This document shows, piece after piece, positions 50,501-62,519 of a DNA stretch of 64,000 bases (position 1 is the first letter of the stretch; each line of letters starts with the position of its first letter). Made by a program: the position numbers and the translations under genes. The notes beneath the pieces are model-generated. The model was not told the DNA's origin. It ran no database searches and saw only the letters and a program-made list of their open reading frames with translations. Source of the DNA: Hypsibius dujardini (Eukaryota > Tardigrada > Eutardigrada > Parachela > Hypsibiidae); NCBI GenBank assembly GCA_001579985.1, contig LRSR01010177.1:33504-97503 (forward strand). The letters are read 5' to 3'.

Positions 50501-51475
50501 AAACAGCGCTGAAAGCGTCTCTGAAATTCAACTAAAACTTATCGATTTCAATTATTGTCAAAAATATGACAATGGCACTAGACACTTCTGCAAGAGGACA
50601 CGAATAGGTCGCCATCGAAAACACATGCATATATGAAAGATAAGAAACAGTAACAGATACATCCGAGAAAAATAGACACACAGGGAGACAAAGATGCAAA
50701 GACAGATAGACAGACAGACAGGTGCAGATACTCACAAACAGGCAGACAGACATATAGACAAATAGGTATATAGGCAGACACATCGGATAGACCGATGGAG
50801 AGCCGGCAAAGTTCCGATCTGTCTATAAGCGAGGTCCTTAACCTAACTGACTTCCCACCCACTAACGCTTATGATCACATCACGAGCGGGCAGCATGCCA
50901 AGGACACAAACCGACTGACGACTCTTGACTGAAAACACACGTCTTGGTACCTGGATTCGCTTCGCTCCTCCGGCAGAATCAGATTGAGGTACTCGCCCGT
51001 TGCCGAGTCAGAGAGGTAGAGGTGGAAGCCGTCGGCCTCGACCAGCTGCATAATCTGGAAGGCCAGATCCCATAATACTGCGGTCATCCGGTCCGCGTCG
51101 GTCTGCGTTTGCGAGCTGGTCGGGTGCCGTATCGTGAACAACTGGCTGCCCGCGGCGTTCTCATTCTTATCCGTCAGCGCGAGGATGTGGTGCGCCAGGT
51201 CGATCTGGCTGCTCACCGGGAGGTTCTTTTGGATGAACTCCTGCCAAGGGAGAAGAAACGAAAAAAGGACCCCAATCAATATTAATAATCAATAATATCA
51301 GCAAGACTAAACATCCTTTAGCTCTCTCTCTTTTGTTAGAGAAATAAGGTCAGTCAATTGTCCAAGACTCGAAGCAAAGCACGCATACACACACACAAAC
51401 CTGGAGGAATTCGGGGTTAGTGGAGAGGTAGCCCATCAGGACCTGGTCCTGCTCGGACAATGTGGAGGAAGGCAT
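43124..51475 (-). CDS. 3',5'-cyclic nucleotide phosphodiesterase, dual GAF, PDE5/6/11 type
   Basis: Seventeen coding exons in transcription order: 51401-51475, 50951-51240, 50044-50194, 49609-49842, 48289-48339, 47965-48023, 47783-47834, 46723-46938, 46482-46579, 46169-46232, 45713-45763, 45165-45474, 44930-44997, 44079-44519, 43677-43757, 43505-43593, 43124-43181 (2388 nt, 795 residues; phases consistent). GAF-A spans about 68-265 and GAF-B about 290-447, with an NKxnFx3DE motif ([13 protein letters not shown]). The catalytic domain runs from about 450 to the end. Metal ligands are H550 (HNYTH), H584 and D585 (HDLDH) and D695 (TGCDLSA); H546 is the likely general acid. The invariant purine-binding Gln is Q747 (PANQIGF). 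It hydrolyses cAMP and/or c[14 protein letters not shown] and the overall order favour PDE11, with PDE5 and PDE10 close. The N-terminus is short compared with vertebrate PDE11A4. Confidence 0.93.
43210..43440. repeat. (CAGA)n tract in the last phosphodiesterase intron
   Basis: About 230 bp of cagacaaacagacag on the plus strand, that is (TCTG)n on the transcript strand. Similar tracts occur in the introns at 43920-44070, 45835-46130, 47000-47480 and 50640-50780. Confidence 0.85.
48624..48659. repeat. (GTAT)n microsatellite
   Basis: About nine perfect copies of gtat lie in the phosphodiesterase intron 48340-49608. Confidence 0.95.
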
Positions 51476-54400
51476 CTCGCGCTTGTTCTTAGCGGACGGA
51501 AAAAACGACTCTCCAAACACCGGAATGCGAAATGAGGCAACAAAGCGCGAGGGATTTGCGGCTGCGGAACGCTGAGACCGAGCGACTACTTCGTGCCGAC
51601 GATGGCCACGACTAAACGTACATAAATCCCTGCAGATTCCAGAAATTAAATTCGGGTAACCTTTTGATGCGAACGGTTGCAGCTGCAGCTGACACCGGTG
51701 GTGGAAGTTTCGTGGAGTTTTCAGTCAGAGTGCTCAGTTTGCGACGTCCTCCACGTCCGGTGGTGCAATCCTGCCCGAAACAATTTGTCCCCCGCACTCC
51801 AAAAGTGGAATAGATGTAAAACAAATCCGCTGATGATGCTGCTCGCTAGTTAAAACAAGAACCGATACATCGGGCTGGTTGCACGTGAACTTCAAGGCAG
51901 CGAACACTCATGACCGGGAGCAGCAGCGACAGCTTCTTCACGAGCGTGCGACGTGACCCGAAACAGATTGCCTGCTGCAGTTTCAACAGCTAAATCACAT
52001 AAATTTGATATCCGGCTCTGCCTTTTATCCGTTCATAAACATGGATACGGAAAGCGAACACACAGAAAAACTGACAGCAAAAATAGACGTCCCCGAGAGA
52101 TGGGAAGGAACGCGAGAGATTCTCAGAAACAAATTTGCTGGCGAGATCCGGCAGTGAGACAAAATCAATTCAATTCCTGGGATGCGTAACACGTCCGATA
52201 TTTCGCAAGTAAGAGCGCAGCATCAGGCGAGAGATTACAGGTGCGGGGATTATACAGTCGCACGGCGGCACAATCAAAAGTAATTGGCGTCGTCGTCGTC
52301 GTCTCCTTCTTGCGTTCACCCACCACTACAGCAAATCCCGAAACAATTTTCCCGCGATGATTCACCCGCCCCGCACGAAAAATTCCACTTCGCTAACGGG
52401 TCCGGTAACCGTTTGCGAAATCGGAACTGCGCTGCGGAAAGGCGAGTTTTCCCAAATCAGCGCGGAAATCGAAGAGGAGATGCGAAATTTTCCACTGCTG
52501 CCCAGGAAGACGCTCCGAAAAGTATATTCCCACGCGTGCTTTAACTCAGACGCACTGTAATTTGTACCTTGCAAGAGGTTGATATGTTGGATTTTGAAGT
52601 CAAAACACCGAAAGAAAGACAGGGGATGACTGTCAGCAATGAAAAGAATGTAGACGTCTTCGACAACAACGTCGATTGCCCCCCGCCTGCTGCCAGTGCC
52701 CGAAACAATTATCCAAACGCAATTGCGCCGCAACGTGAGACGAATCCGAGAAAATGAATCAATAAAACAACATTTTTTTCCGAAACGGACGATGATTTCC
52801 GGGGAGAAAATGTCCGTGCGACGGTCCGAAAGTGAAATCGCTGACTCGCGGTGTTGTGTTGAGGAGACACGAAAAGCAGCTGACTGAACGCACACAACCG
52901 CACACACACACGCGCGCACTACACACACGGACACAAATACGACTGCTACTCGGGATCGCTTTTTTAACCTCCGCGCACTCTCTCCTCTTTCCCTCCCGCT
53001 TCTTCTTCCTCCCTCGCCCCTTTCGAGCTCACGCGGGAATCTCTCTGAGGCTCGTGCTCCGCATCAGTTTCTCCCTGTACTACGTCCTCCTCCTACCCCC
53101 TCTTTCTCTCTGCAAACGCAATGATAATAATAACGTGCGACGACACTGAGAATGCGACTGACGTCGATGATGGGTCGTATAGAGGGCCCATGGGGAATCC
53201 CCGGTGGTGCGCTTTCCTATTTACCGCCCAGGTGATCTCTCTCACCCTCTCTCCCTAGTCGCTAATCCCTACCTCTCCCGTATCCTCCTGTACGTGCGCG
53301 CACCGGGGTCTCGGGTGTCAGCGTGCCTCCCAGATGCGGGGGCGGTAGCGGTATGTACAGCTATGCGCTTCACACAGCACGTATATAGATAACATATACC
53401 AGGTATATATGCAAACTCCGTCTAGGGAGGTCAACCTGAAAACGGGATGAGAATCGATTTTATTTTCATCCCCATGTATATATACATGCATATATATATA
53501 TATATATGCGTATGGTGAAGGGGGGGGGGAGATGTACATGTATATCAGATATCGGGTTGTATTGCAGGGTACGTGGGTGGGTACAATCTATACGTACGCG
53601 AGAGGGTCCTCTTGCGGTTCCCCGCTATTATTGTTTCGGGAAGAATAAACCGACACACGATGGATTGATGTACCATCTGTGCTTGGGGTACGGCAGCGGT
53701 CTGTCGGGTCGTTCGGCTCTCTACGTTTCTATGTGGGAATTATATTGCTGGGGGAATAGAGGTACTAGCTATAAGGTGTGGGGGCGCCGGACGAGGATGG
53801 GTGACTGGGTGAGGCGATTAAAAATTGTCATCGATCTCGCATCAAAAACGCTTGAGATGAGGAGAGAGCCTACGGCCACGGGCGGGCGACACGGACGATG
53901 GTGGTCGGTGGAAAAAGCGATTACAGTTAATAATAGCGCGCATTTATGCAGCGAGCCGGGGTACTCTCGCTTGGCGCACGACGATGCGGGATGGGATCCC
54001 TGTGTTAAAACTAGCACGCACCGATCACTACGGCGCGCGTGTGTGTGTGTGTGTGTGTGCTTTAGGTACTGGGTATATAAGTAGGTCCTGGAGCGGTTTT
54101 TAAAACTGCTTTCCTATATTGCCGCCGATAAAACACATTCTCGGTATGGGTGGCATGACTTCTATGGCGAGCGAGGTGCGTGCGTGTGTGTATGCTGCTG
54201 TTGGTTGCGTCCCTGGATAATGAAAAAGATAACACCGGGAGAGCCACTGTTTTTAGTACTAATAAGTAATAATATGAGACATGCTGGAGAACGAAGTTTT
54301 CCCGGCATTTTGTGGAGGTGATGTTTGAACGGGTGAGTCGTGCAATTAAGGCAGCTCTTATAGCGGAATAGAACAGGATCTTTGATATGAGGTTCATACT

Positions 54401-55591
54401 GTCACTAATGGCGACATTTTACGCGGTACATTTCGATGTTATTAAAACCTGTACGGGAAGACTTTTTGGTGGGCCAGTGCCAGGAAGAAACTATTAGCGC
54501 CACACCGTCAGGACAATGCGGCAAAAAGCAGCGGAAATGTGGAACAATACAAACATCTCCATGTTCACGTAATGGTCAGCGCCGTTGAGGGCGAAACGCT
54601 AAACAACCCAACTATGTTTCGCCGTGGAAATCATAGTTCCCCATCAAAGGCAAACAGCCAGACAGATGATACAGGCATCGCCGCGCAGACATTTTCACGC
54701 ATCTCCATTAAAGAAACCGACAGAAAGGTGGACAGGTGGACAGACAGACAGACAGACAGGTGGACAGACAGACAGACAAACAAACAGACAGACAGATGAG
54801 ACCTGTCTGTCTCTTTGATGGAACTATGTGGAAATGTCTGTAGGGCGATGCCGATGCGTTGGATAGGTTCGCCACGTGGTGGTCCCTGTCAAGGGTAAAA
54901 AGGTGAAAGGCGGCAGATCCGCCCAATGTAATCGAGTTGTTAAAACGACCTGCATCAGCATTTACAGATAAACGTACAGATAAACGTAATACACCCATGG
55001 GTGTCCAACCGAGAGGATTTCCAATTCTGAAATGATAGTCAACGTTAAATTAGTTAGCATGGATTTCTAGTTCAATTTACACTTTAATATGTAAGACAAT
55101 ACATTTGCTAATAGTAGTACTGTAGTAGTAGTGTTGCGAGAATGCGATGGGACAAAGGGCGGGAAGAAGCTTTTTACTTGAACGTAATCAATTAATCGAC
55201 TGGTAGGCCAATCATGGAGCAAAAGGTTTGTTCCCGGGAACAAACACACCTTTTGTTTCGACGAAATCAATTAATCGGGATTCGGGTGATAGGTCTGTGA
55301 TAGAGCAAAAGATTTGTTCCCTGGAAGAAGCCTTTTACAGCGGGAAAAGGCCCGAAGGTGGGAGGAACAATTACGTTTTTGCTGAAAGAACAAACGTATT
55401 AAATAAGGAACACACGTCTTTTGCGTGTTGTTTTGGTTTTTTACATTTTGCGTGCTGTTTGGGTTCTTTTAATTGTTTGCTTCTTTGCATGTTTGTTTCC
55501 TGACTGAAGTGTACATGCAATATTTATGCTTAACATTTATAATTTTTTTTCGAGGCTGTATAACAGGAATTGCCTCTTGCCTCGTGTTTGA
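51476..55591. other. Gene-free stretch between divergent phosphodiesterase and transporter
   Basis: 4.1 kb between two start codons pointing apart, holding both upstream regions. Visible content: an ac/cgcg-rich run (52895-52930), pyrimidine-rich DNA (52970-53110), a (TA)n run (53490-53508), a g-run (53520-53529), (GT)n (54039-54060), a CAGA tract (54730-54800) and a short direct repeat with a palindrome (55183-55339). Frames 52362-52934 (minus, 190 codons) and 53506-54084 (plus, 192 codons) have no recognisable features. Confidence 0.45.
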
Positions 55592-58500
55592 ATGGAAGGA
55601 GGATACGGATGGGTTGTGGTTTTTGCGACATTCCTCATCAACGCCATCGTCCAAGGAGTCGTTGCGTCCTGCGGCATTCTCCTCAACGTCCTGTTGGATC
55701 AATTTAAGGAAGGCAAAGCCATCACCGGATGGATTCCCTCTTTGCTGGGTGGTTTACTGCTGGCTGTCGGTAAGGATAATCACTTAGAGCAGGCATATGT
55801 AATAAAACGCCGCAGGCAAAATTTGTGTGGCCATTTTACGGCATGCAATCGACCAATCAATCGATGGAATTTCATGCCAATTGTTCCGTTTTACCAACTA
55901 CCGGTTTTGGCTGATTACATTCAATTCAATTCATCAATCGATCAATAGGATAAAAATATCGAAATAATTTTTGAAGTAACATTCAATCCATCAATCGGTT
56001 GATAGAATACAAAAATATCGAAATGATTGTGTAAGCAAGTAAGCAATCAATCGAGTGGTTTCAGTGTTTACTTGTCCGTCTTTTTTAGTGTTGTTTGAAT
56101 TTATTTAAAAGCCATTTTAATCACTCAGAAAGCGGATTTTCATTTTAAATCAAATTTTAAATCAAATACATGTTTTTTTATATAGTCACAGAAATAGAAA
56201 TCGATACTTAAAGGCAAATTATTACTTTAAAATCATTTAATTGTCTTACGTGTTACCATACTTTACTTGACATCTTATGTTAAATGCTGAAACGTGTGGC
56301 TTTTCTTCTCAATAATTTTTTATTTAAATACATTTTGTTTTTGGATTTTTAAATTTATTTTATATTTTACTTCAACTCCAACGCACGTTATTTAAACAAC
56401 ACGAGTCTCTACCAGGCGAAAATTAGTTGATTGATTGATTTAATATTATTGTTTCTCGCCGCGTGCGATTGATGGATATCTTTATTGTTTCTCGTCGTGT
56501 TCGATTAATTTCAGTCTCCCTTTCGTCATTGCAGGACCATTCTCCAGCTACCTCATCAGTCGGTCGAGCTGCCGTAGTGTCACCGTCCTCGGTGGATTCA
56601 TCGCTGTACGCTTCGTGCAGACGTTGTTCTGGCAATACCTTGACCGTGCTCCCATCCTTGTATTATGTTTCGTTTGTCTTAAAATATTGTTATTTGACAG
56701 GTGATAGGATGTCTGATCAGCTCCCTGGCCACCAGTGTTCGATTTCTCATCTTCAGCTACGGAATTGTGACAGGTTCGTCATGCTGCCTGAAAATCATAG
56801 GCTGCATAGTCATATAGTACACTAGTACATAGTTCCGGTATTTCTTATTCATTGATCGTCTTTCGGGATTGATTTTAATTCAAACCGGATGCATACATGC
56901 GTTAATTTGACTGGAGTTAAGCACTTATCCCATTAGCTCTGAAGGTTAGAGGGACTTGTTAGGGTCTGATTATCCCATTAACCGGCGTGACAACGCCCGG
57001 AACAGCGCTTTGTGTAGTTGCTGACGCGGGCTTCCTAATTGGCGAAAACATCGGAAGGTCACGGCGATAACGATCCACCTCGCTAGACACTGCCATCCCT
57101 GAAAAGTGTCATTGTATTACTCGTAAAGCTGCTTCGATGTGTCTGTGTAGATTTGTCTGTCTTACTACTTCTGTCAGTCAGGTTTTCTGGCTTTTTGTCT
57201 CTCGGTTTGTTTGCCTGCCTGTCTGACTGTGTGCTTTTATCTGTCGTCAGTTTTCCGTCCGTCCATCTGCCTGCCTGCCTGTATGTCTGTATGTCTGCCT
57301 GTCTATATGTCTGTTTGTCTGTCTGCATGTCTGCTTCCCTAGATTCTCTGTTTATATGTGTTTGTTTTTCTGCATATATAAACTGACTGTTGTTTGTTTC
57401 CGGAGTCAGGCAATCGTGGTCGTAGCGACTTACCGGTTGTGTACCCGATGCAGAGACACGAGTGCTCCAAATATTATAAAAATATTCAAGCGCATGATTT
57501 TTTGCGTGTTTAATAAGGAGATAAGTTAGACTTACTCTGCCAACTGACTGACTGGAAGGAATGCATAAAAAACGATGTACTGTAATGTTAAATCGGACTG
57601 ACGTCTCTTTATAACATTAGTTTAGCAAGAAGTTCACATGTTTACTTAAACAGCAGTGATGTGTTTACATTAGTTCGAATTCTAGACAGAATGAAGTTAG
57701 AGATCTACTACGCGTTTAGCTGCCAAGAGTTGAACGAAGTAGGCTCTGGCTTAGCGCTTCGTCATTTGCTCATTTCCAGAGTTTGCCGACATATATCAAG
57801 CACCACAAAATAATTACCATTTGACTGTTGTTTCAGGTTTCGGATTCGGGCTGCTCTACCTCCCGCAAACCATCATCGTCGCGGAATGGTTCAAAGAAAC
57901 ACGATCGACAGCAACCGGAATTGGGCTGTCAGGCGCCGGTTTTGGCGCCTTTATTATTCCGCCCATTTCGCAGTACATTCTCAAAGAATACGGCTGGTCC
58001 CAGTACTTCGTGCTATCCAGTGTCTTGGTGTCAGGATGCTGTGGGCTGGGTCTGCTTCTTCGCCCCAATCCTGAAATAAATGCTTTAATGGAAAAAAGGT
58101 ACCGAAGGCATGGTCTGTCTAATTTTTGTCTGCATGTTTGTCGGTTGCCCTGTCTCTTTGTCTGTCGGTCGGTCGGTCGGTTTGCCTGTCTGTCTGCTTG
58201 TCGTGTTTGTTTGTTTGTCTGTTTTGTATGGTTGTCCGTTTACTTGTCTTGGTGCCTGTTCACTAGTATTTGTCTATCTGCTTATTTTTTTGTCTTCCTA
58301 GTTGTCTGCCTGCTTGCCTACTTTCACTCAATCTGTCTTGTCATCCGTTGCTGTTGCCTTTGTTTTTGTGCTGACTAGGAATCACGTACTGTGTTTTTAT
58401 ATTTTTTACAGTGCAGGTATCCCTCAGCCAGCTCCCCTAATTGCCAGCCATTTCCTGCGCGACCCAGCCTTCATAATCTACTGTGTCAGCACGGGGCTCT

Positions 58501-59285
58501 TCAGCGGCAGCTACCGTATCCCCTTCTCCTTCCTCCCGGACTACGCGGTCCGGCAACTCAGTTCGTCCAAAGATCAGGCAGCCTACCTGCTGTCCTACCT
58601 CGGCATTGCCAGCTTCCTTGGCCGATTGTTAGGCGGTGTTGTCGGCGACCGCCAGCGTCACCGCAGGTTTTTAGTGTTTTTAATTTTGATCGTCTTGTCG
58701 GGAGTGTCAGTGGTGGCGATGGGTTTCGCTGACAGCTACACCACGCTTGCGGTCTGCTCGCTGGGTTACGGAGCGGCCTCGGGTATGTGTTTGTTCGGTT
58801 CAAAATACCGAGTCCTATCACGTTTGCTTGTTACGGCGTGATATTCTAGTAAATATTTGGTGGTTTTGGCAATAGGAGGTCGTGTCGCACTGAACTCAAT
58901 CATACTCGCGGACATATTCGGACTGCCCGCACTGACACAGACCTTCGGACTCGTTTGCCTCGTCCAGGGCATTTCTATCTTTTTCGGCACCCCGGTTGCA
59001 GGTAACGTGCACTGTATTTTGTACACATGTACAAGACCAATCCGTCGAAATACGAAATACCGGTGAAAGTAGATTTTGGTCGATGTTTTGGTACTGCTGT
59101 GTAAAAAAATTGCCCGTTTTTCAGGCTGGCTGGCTGATCTCTTCGGGGATTACCGGACATCGTTTATTCTTTTCGGAACGGGAATGATGTGCTGCTCTTC
59201 GGTGCTCACAATGATTCCTGTTGCCCGACGCTCGACCATTAGCGGTTACGGAGAACGGAAAGGTAGGGCAGGATTAGCAAAATAG
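55592..59285 (+). CDS. Monocarboxylate-transporter-like MFS protein (SLC16 family)
   Basis: Seven exons: 55592-55769, 56535-56605, 56701-56773, 57837-58098, 58412-58782, 58876-59001, 59125-59285 (993 nt, 330 residues if translation runs into the TAG at 59283). The start matches the MCT signature (EGGYGWVVVFATFLIN; the usual form is DGGYGWVVV). Twelve hydrophobic segments can be drawn: six in exons 1-4 and six in exons 5-7. The second half carries LGRLLGG and DIFGLPALTQTFGLV. The central loop between segments 6 and 7 is very short (~20 residues), so the protein is smaller than typical MCTs (450-500). It probably moves a monocarboxylate or other small organic solute across the plasma membrane; the substrate is unknown. 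A donor at 59262/59263 would skip this stop and could join the next exon, which belongs to a sulfatase. Confidence 0.88.
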
Positions 59286-59289
59286 GCAC

Positions 59290-59295
59290 GCATGC

Positions 59296-59337
<42 letters not shown>

Positions 59338-59375
59338 GCAGGCAGACAGAAAAACAGACAGAAAAACAGACAGTG
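59290..59375. repeat. (CAGA)n tract between transporter and sulfatase exons
   Basis: A nearly perfect run of cagacagacag from about 59295 to 59335, then degenerate copies. It is CAGA on the transcript strand, opposite to most tracts in this window. Confidence 0.9.
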
Positions 59376-59481
59376 TCACATGCAGACAGTTGACATGCTA
59401 GGCATTCAGGCAGACGGATAAATAGACTGTTGAATAAATAGTAATGCAGTTAATGGACTGCCTTTCTTTCCTTGCTTTCAG

Positions 59482-62297
59482 TATCATGGATCCTGCGCAT
59501 TTTGCCTTGCCTGGTGATACCCTTTCTTTTGGGTGGAGCGCCAACGGTGAAATCCTTACAGACTCCAGTTTTGAAGCCGAATATCATATTTATATTTGCG
59601 GATGATATGGTGCGTCGTGGGTGATAGTTACCGTAAAATCTGACGTTACAGGAATTTGTTTTGTTTTTGTAGGGGTGGAACGATGTTGGTTTTCACGGCT
59701 ACAATGAAATCAGGACACCGAATATCGATAGGCTCGCTAGTGAAGGCGTTATTTTGAACGGATACTACACGCAGTACATGTGCACTCCCTCAAGATCAGC
59801 GTTGATGACAGGAAAATATCCAATCCGAACAGGTGGAGAGAATTTGTTTCTGAATTGGCTTAATGAAATGATTTGTTTATAACAGTTGAAGTGCTCCATA
59901 GGGTTGCAGCATTACGTTCTGCGAATTGCCGAACCAAGAGGCCTTCCATTGACGGAGAAGATAATGCCGCAATACTTGGATGAGGCGGGATATAAAAGTC
60001 ACATGATCGGCAAGGTGGGTACTAACTCAGTGTACTGTATTTTCGCGTTAGACAGGGATAATCGTACTGGAGTGGAACGTGTGCACGGATGTGAGCACCG
60101 TACACACTAGGGATGGCATCAAATGTCAAACGTCAAATTCAAATCAAATCAAATCAAATCAAATTTTCATGGCTGAAAAGAGTGATAAGAAATCAAATGA
60201 TCAAATGATCAAATGACTTTCAAAATCAAATCAAATCAAAACACTAGCTTTTCGTCATTTGATGCCATCCCTAGTACACACAGCACAAGCGCCGCGTGGC
60301 CGATCAAACGTTCCACAGCTCGTACTCTGTCCCTGTCTAACGCGAAAATACAGTGCTTTTGTGTAGATTTGTTCTTATTATCTCTATCTCACGTTGTCTA
60401 TCTGTCTATCTGTCTTTCGGTCGGTTGGTCGGTCTATCTGTGTATGTATCTGTCTTTCTGTCTGTATGTCTGTATGTCTGTCTGTCTGTCTGTCTGTCTA
60501 TATGCCGGGGCATGGCAGGACCGGACAAGGTTTTGGCCTTCTGTGTGTCTGTCTCCGGTCTTAGGCACGAAACGTTTACATCTTTGCTTTTGTTGTCTTT
60601 GCAGTGGCATCTGGGTTATTCCCAAAAGCAAATGACACCGAGTGAGTATGTTTGCCTGTTCATGTGCTTCACAGATCAACGTTATTGGAATTCGCTGACA
60701 AAATTAATTTCTTTTAGCACTCCGCGGTTTCGAGTCTTTTTTCGGCTATTATACTGGTCAGAACGACTACTTTAATTACACCCCGACCGCTGTAAGACAT
60801 CAGCCAACTGAACCCGCTTCTTTGGATCTGTTTGAATAAATGTGGCAAAGGGGATTAAATTTTGCAGGGCGTCGGTGCGCAAGGTGAATATCTTGCCTTC
60901 GACCTGTGGGACAACCTCCAGCCTGCGAGAAACTCCATCGGCCGGTACGCCACCGAGCTCTTCACGGAGAAGGCAGTCGGTATCATTAACAGCCATGATT
61001 ATAAAGATGTGCGTATTCCCCATGTGTTTTGCAAGTCCCGTTGACTATCCGCTTGGCAATGCTTTAATCCTTGCAGCCGTTATTTCTATACCTGTCTCAC
61101 CTCGCTCCTCATTATGCCAATGCCTATGACCCTGTTCAGGCTCCGCAGAAGTACATCGACCGCTTTCCTGGCATCGCCAACGAAGGACGCAGAAAATATG
61201 CCGGTACTTTTCTTGTGAAGTTATTGTGTGTTTCGTTTTCTGTGTTCTTCGGTTGTTTTTGGCTAACTATCTTTTCTCTGTATGCAGCCGCATTTCCTCA
61301 CTCAACAGGTTGATAATGTCCTAAACAGATATCTGATAATATTTTCAGCGACCGTTTCTGCATTGGACGATTCAGTCGGGCAAGTGATGGACGCGTTAAA
61401 AGTGAAAGGCGTCGCCGGCAACACCGTCATTGTCTTCTCATCCGACAACGGAGGGGCAGGTGCAGAACAGGGCATCGAGTTCGGCCCACCGTCGACCTTC
61501 GCCAGCAACTGGCCCCTTCGAGGCGCCAAAAGTTCACAGTAAGAATCATCATCCTTTATTTCTCGTTTTTTCCCCTGGTAATTACACGTGTGTATGTGAT
61601 CCATTGAGACCTTGTGCGGTGATGGTGAAACGGACTCACGCATTTATGCATGGAGTAGTAATTTATCTCTATTAGGTGGGAAGGTGGTCTTCGAACGACC
61701 GCCGCCCTATGGAGCCCCTTGTTGGAGCTGAAGGGAAGAGTGTCCACGGAGTTGTACCACATCAGTGATTGGCTTCCCACGTTCATCCGTCTAGCTGGCG
61801 GATCACCCATTGACAACCTTGATGGGTACGACATTTGGGATTCCATTTCGAAGGGTCTGCCCTCCCCGAGAAAGGAGATCCTCCATCAGATCGATCCGGT
61901 CTGGGGCGAGTACGCATTGCGATGGAACCAGTACAAACTCATCAGCGGCTCCCACGCCAATGCTGCTGGATATCGTATCGATAAATGGTACGACCCGGAA
62001 GGCGGGTTCCATGCGAATTATGTGGTGCCCAATGCGCCGGGTGCACTGGCATGTGCGGACAAGAAAACTGCCGAGATCGTTGCCTGTGATGCGGTGGCGA
62101 TGCCCTGCCTCTTCGACATCGAGATGGATCCCTGTGAATACTGGAATATTGCTGCAGAACGGACGGATATTGTTGACTATATGATGGATTTGATTCGTGC
62201 CTTCAACGAGACAGCGCTGCCGTCCAATAATCTGCCGCAGGACCCTCGTGCAGCTGCTGGTTTAAATAACGGTCTAGTCCAACCGTGGCTAGAGTGA
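59482..62297 (+). CDS. Arylsulfatase B-like sulfatase (N-terminus open)
   Basis: Nine exons: 59482-59609, 59673-59832, 59902-60014, 60605-60641, 60718-60791, 60868-61008, 61077-61203, 61349-61538, 61676-62297 (1592 nt, ~530 residues). The start is not local: the frame has no ATG before the catalytic region, and a TAA lies in frame at 59451. The first exon holds a hydrophobic segment ([17 protein letters not shown]) then [11 protein letters not shown]. Catalytic features: the ADDMGW metal site, CTPSR (Cys to formylglycine) followed by the typical [28 protein letters not shown] and WEGGLR. TGLQH places it in the ARSB/I/J group. It would hydrolyse sulfate esters such as those of N-acetylgalactosamine 4-sulfate in a lysosomal, luminal or extracellular setting. 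All internal phases agree. An upstream exon, possibly the transporter's, must supply the start. Confidence 0.92.
60034..60354. repeat. Outer MITE-like element with ~26-bp terminal inverted repeats
   Basis: It lies in the sulfatase intron 60015-60604. Both ends read actgtattttcgcgttagac (left at 60034, right as complement ending 60354). Similarity continues inward in part (gtac, gtggaacgt). A second element sits inside it. Confidence 0.8.
60106..60275. repeat. Inner MITE-like element nested in the outer one
   Basis: Terminal inverted repeats of ~20 bp (actagggatggcatcaaatg at 60106 and its complement ending 60275) flank a (TCAAA)n-rich interior. The insertion interrupts the outer element's interior, so it came later. 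Confidence 0.8.
60385..60510. repeat. (TCTG)n tract in a sulfatase intron
   Basis: About 125 bp of ctgtctgtctg with variants, in the sense orientation of the gene. Confidence 0.9.
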
Positions 62298-62519
62298 TTT
62301 TTGTAGTATTTTTTCTGAATTTTCATTTTGTGGCTTTTGCCACTGCATGTCGAGACTTTTACCCGGCATTAATCAAGCATTCCAATTGTTGATGTTATCA
62401 AATGTTGATGTTCTGTTATGTTTATTAAAGTTTATAAACCAAGTATCATGAATGACAGACGGAGCATTACAGAGCGGTGCATTACAGAGCGGTGTAAGGT
62501 GTCATGTATGCGTTCAGGT
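62298..62519. other. 3' flank of the full sulfatase gene
   Basis: This probably holds its 3' UTR. ATTAAA at 62424-62429 is a plausible polyadenylation signal. A 15-bp direct duplication (cattacagagcggtg) lies near 62465-62494. Confidence 0.45.

Noticed and set aside
52362-52934. 190-codon minus-strand frame upstream of the phosphodiesterase
   Set aside because: Composition is unremarkable, there is no motif, and it overlaps ac/cg-rich promoter-like DNA. It could be 5' UTR, but there is no positive evidence for coding.
53506-54084. 192-codon plus-strand frame
   Set aside because: It begins in a g-run beside a (TA)n tract and ends in (GT)n. No domain, signal peptide or splice pattern was found.
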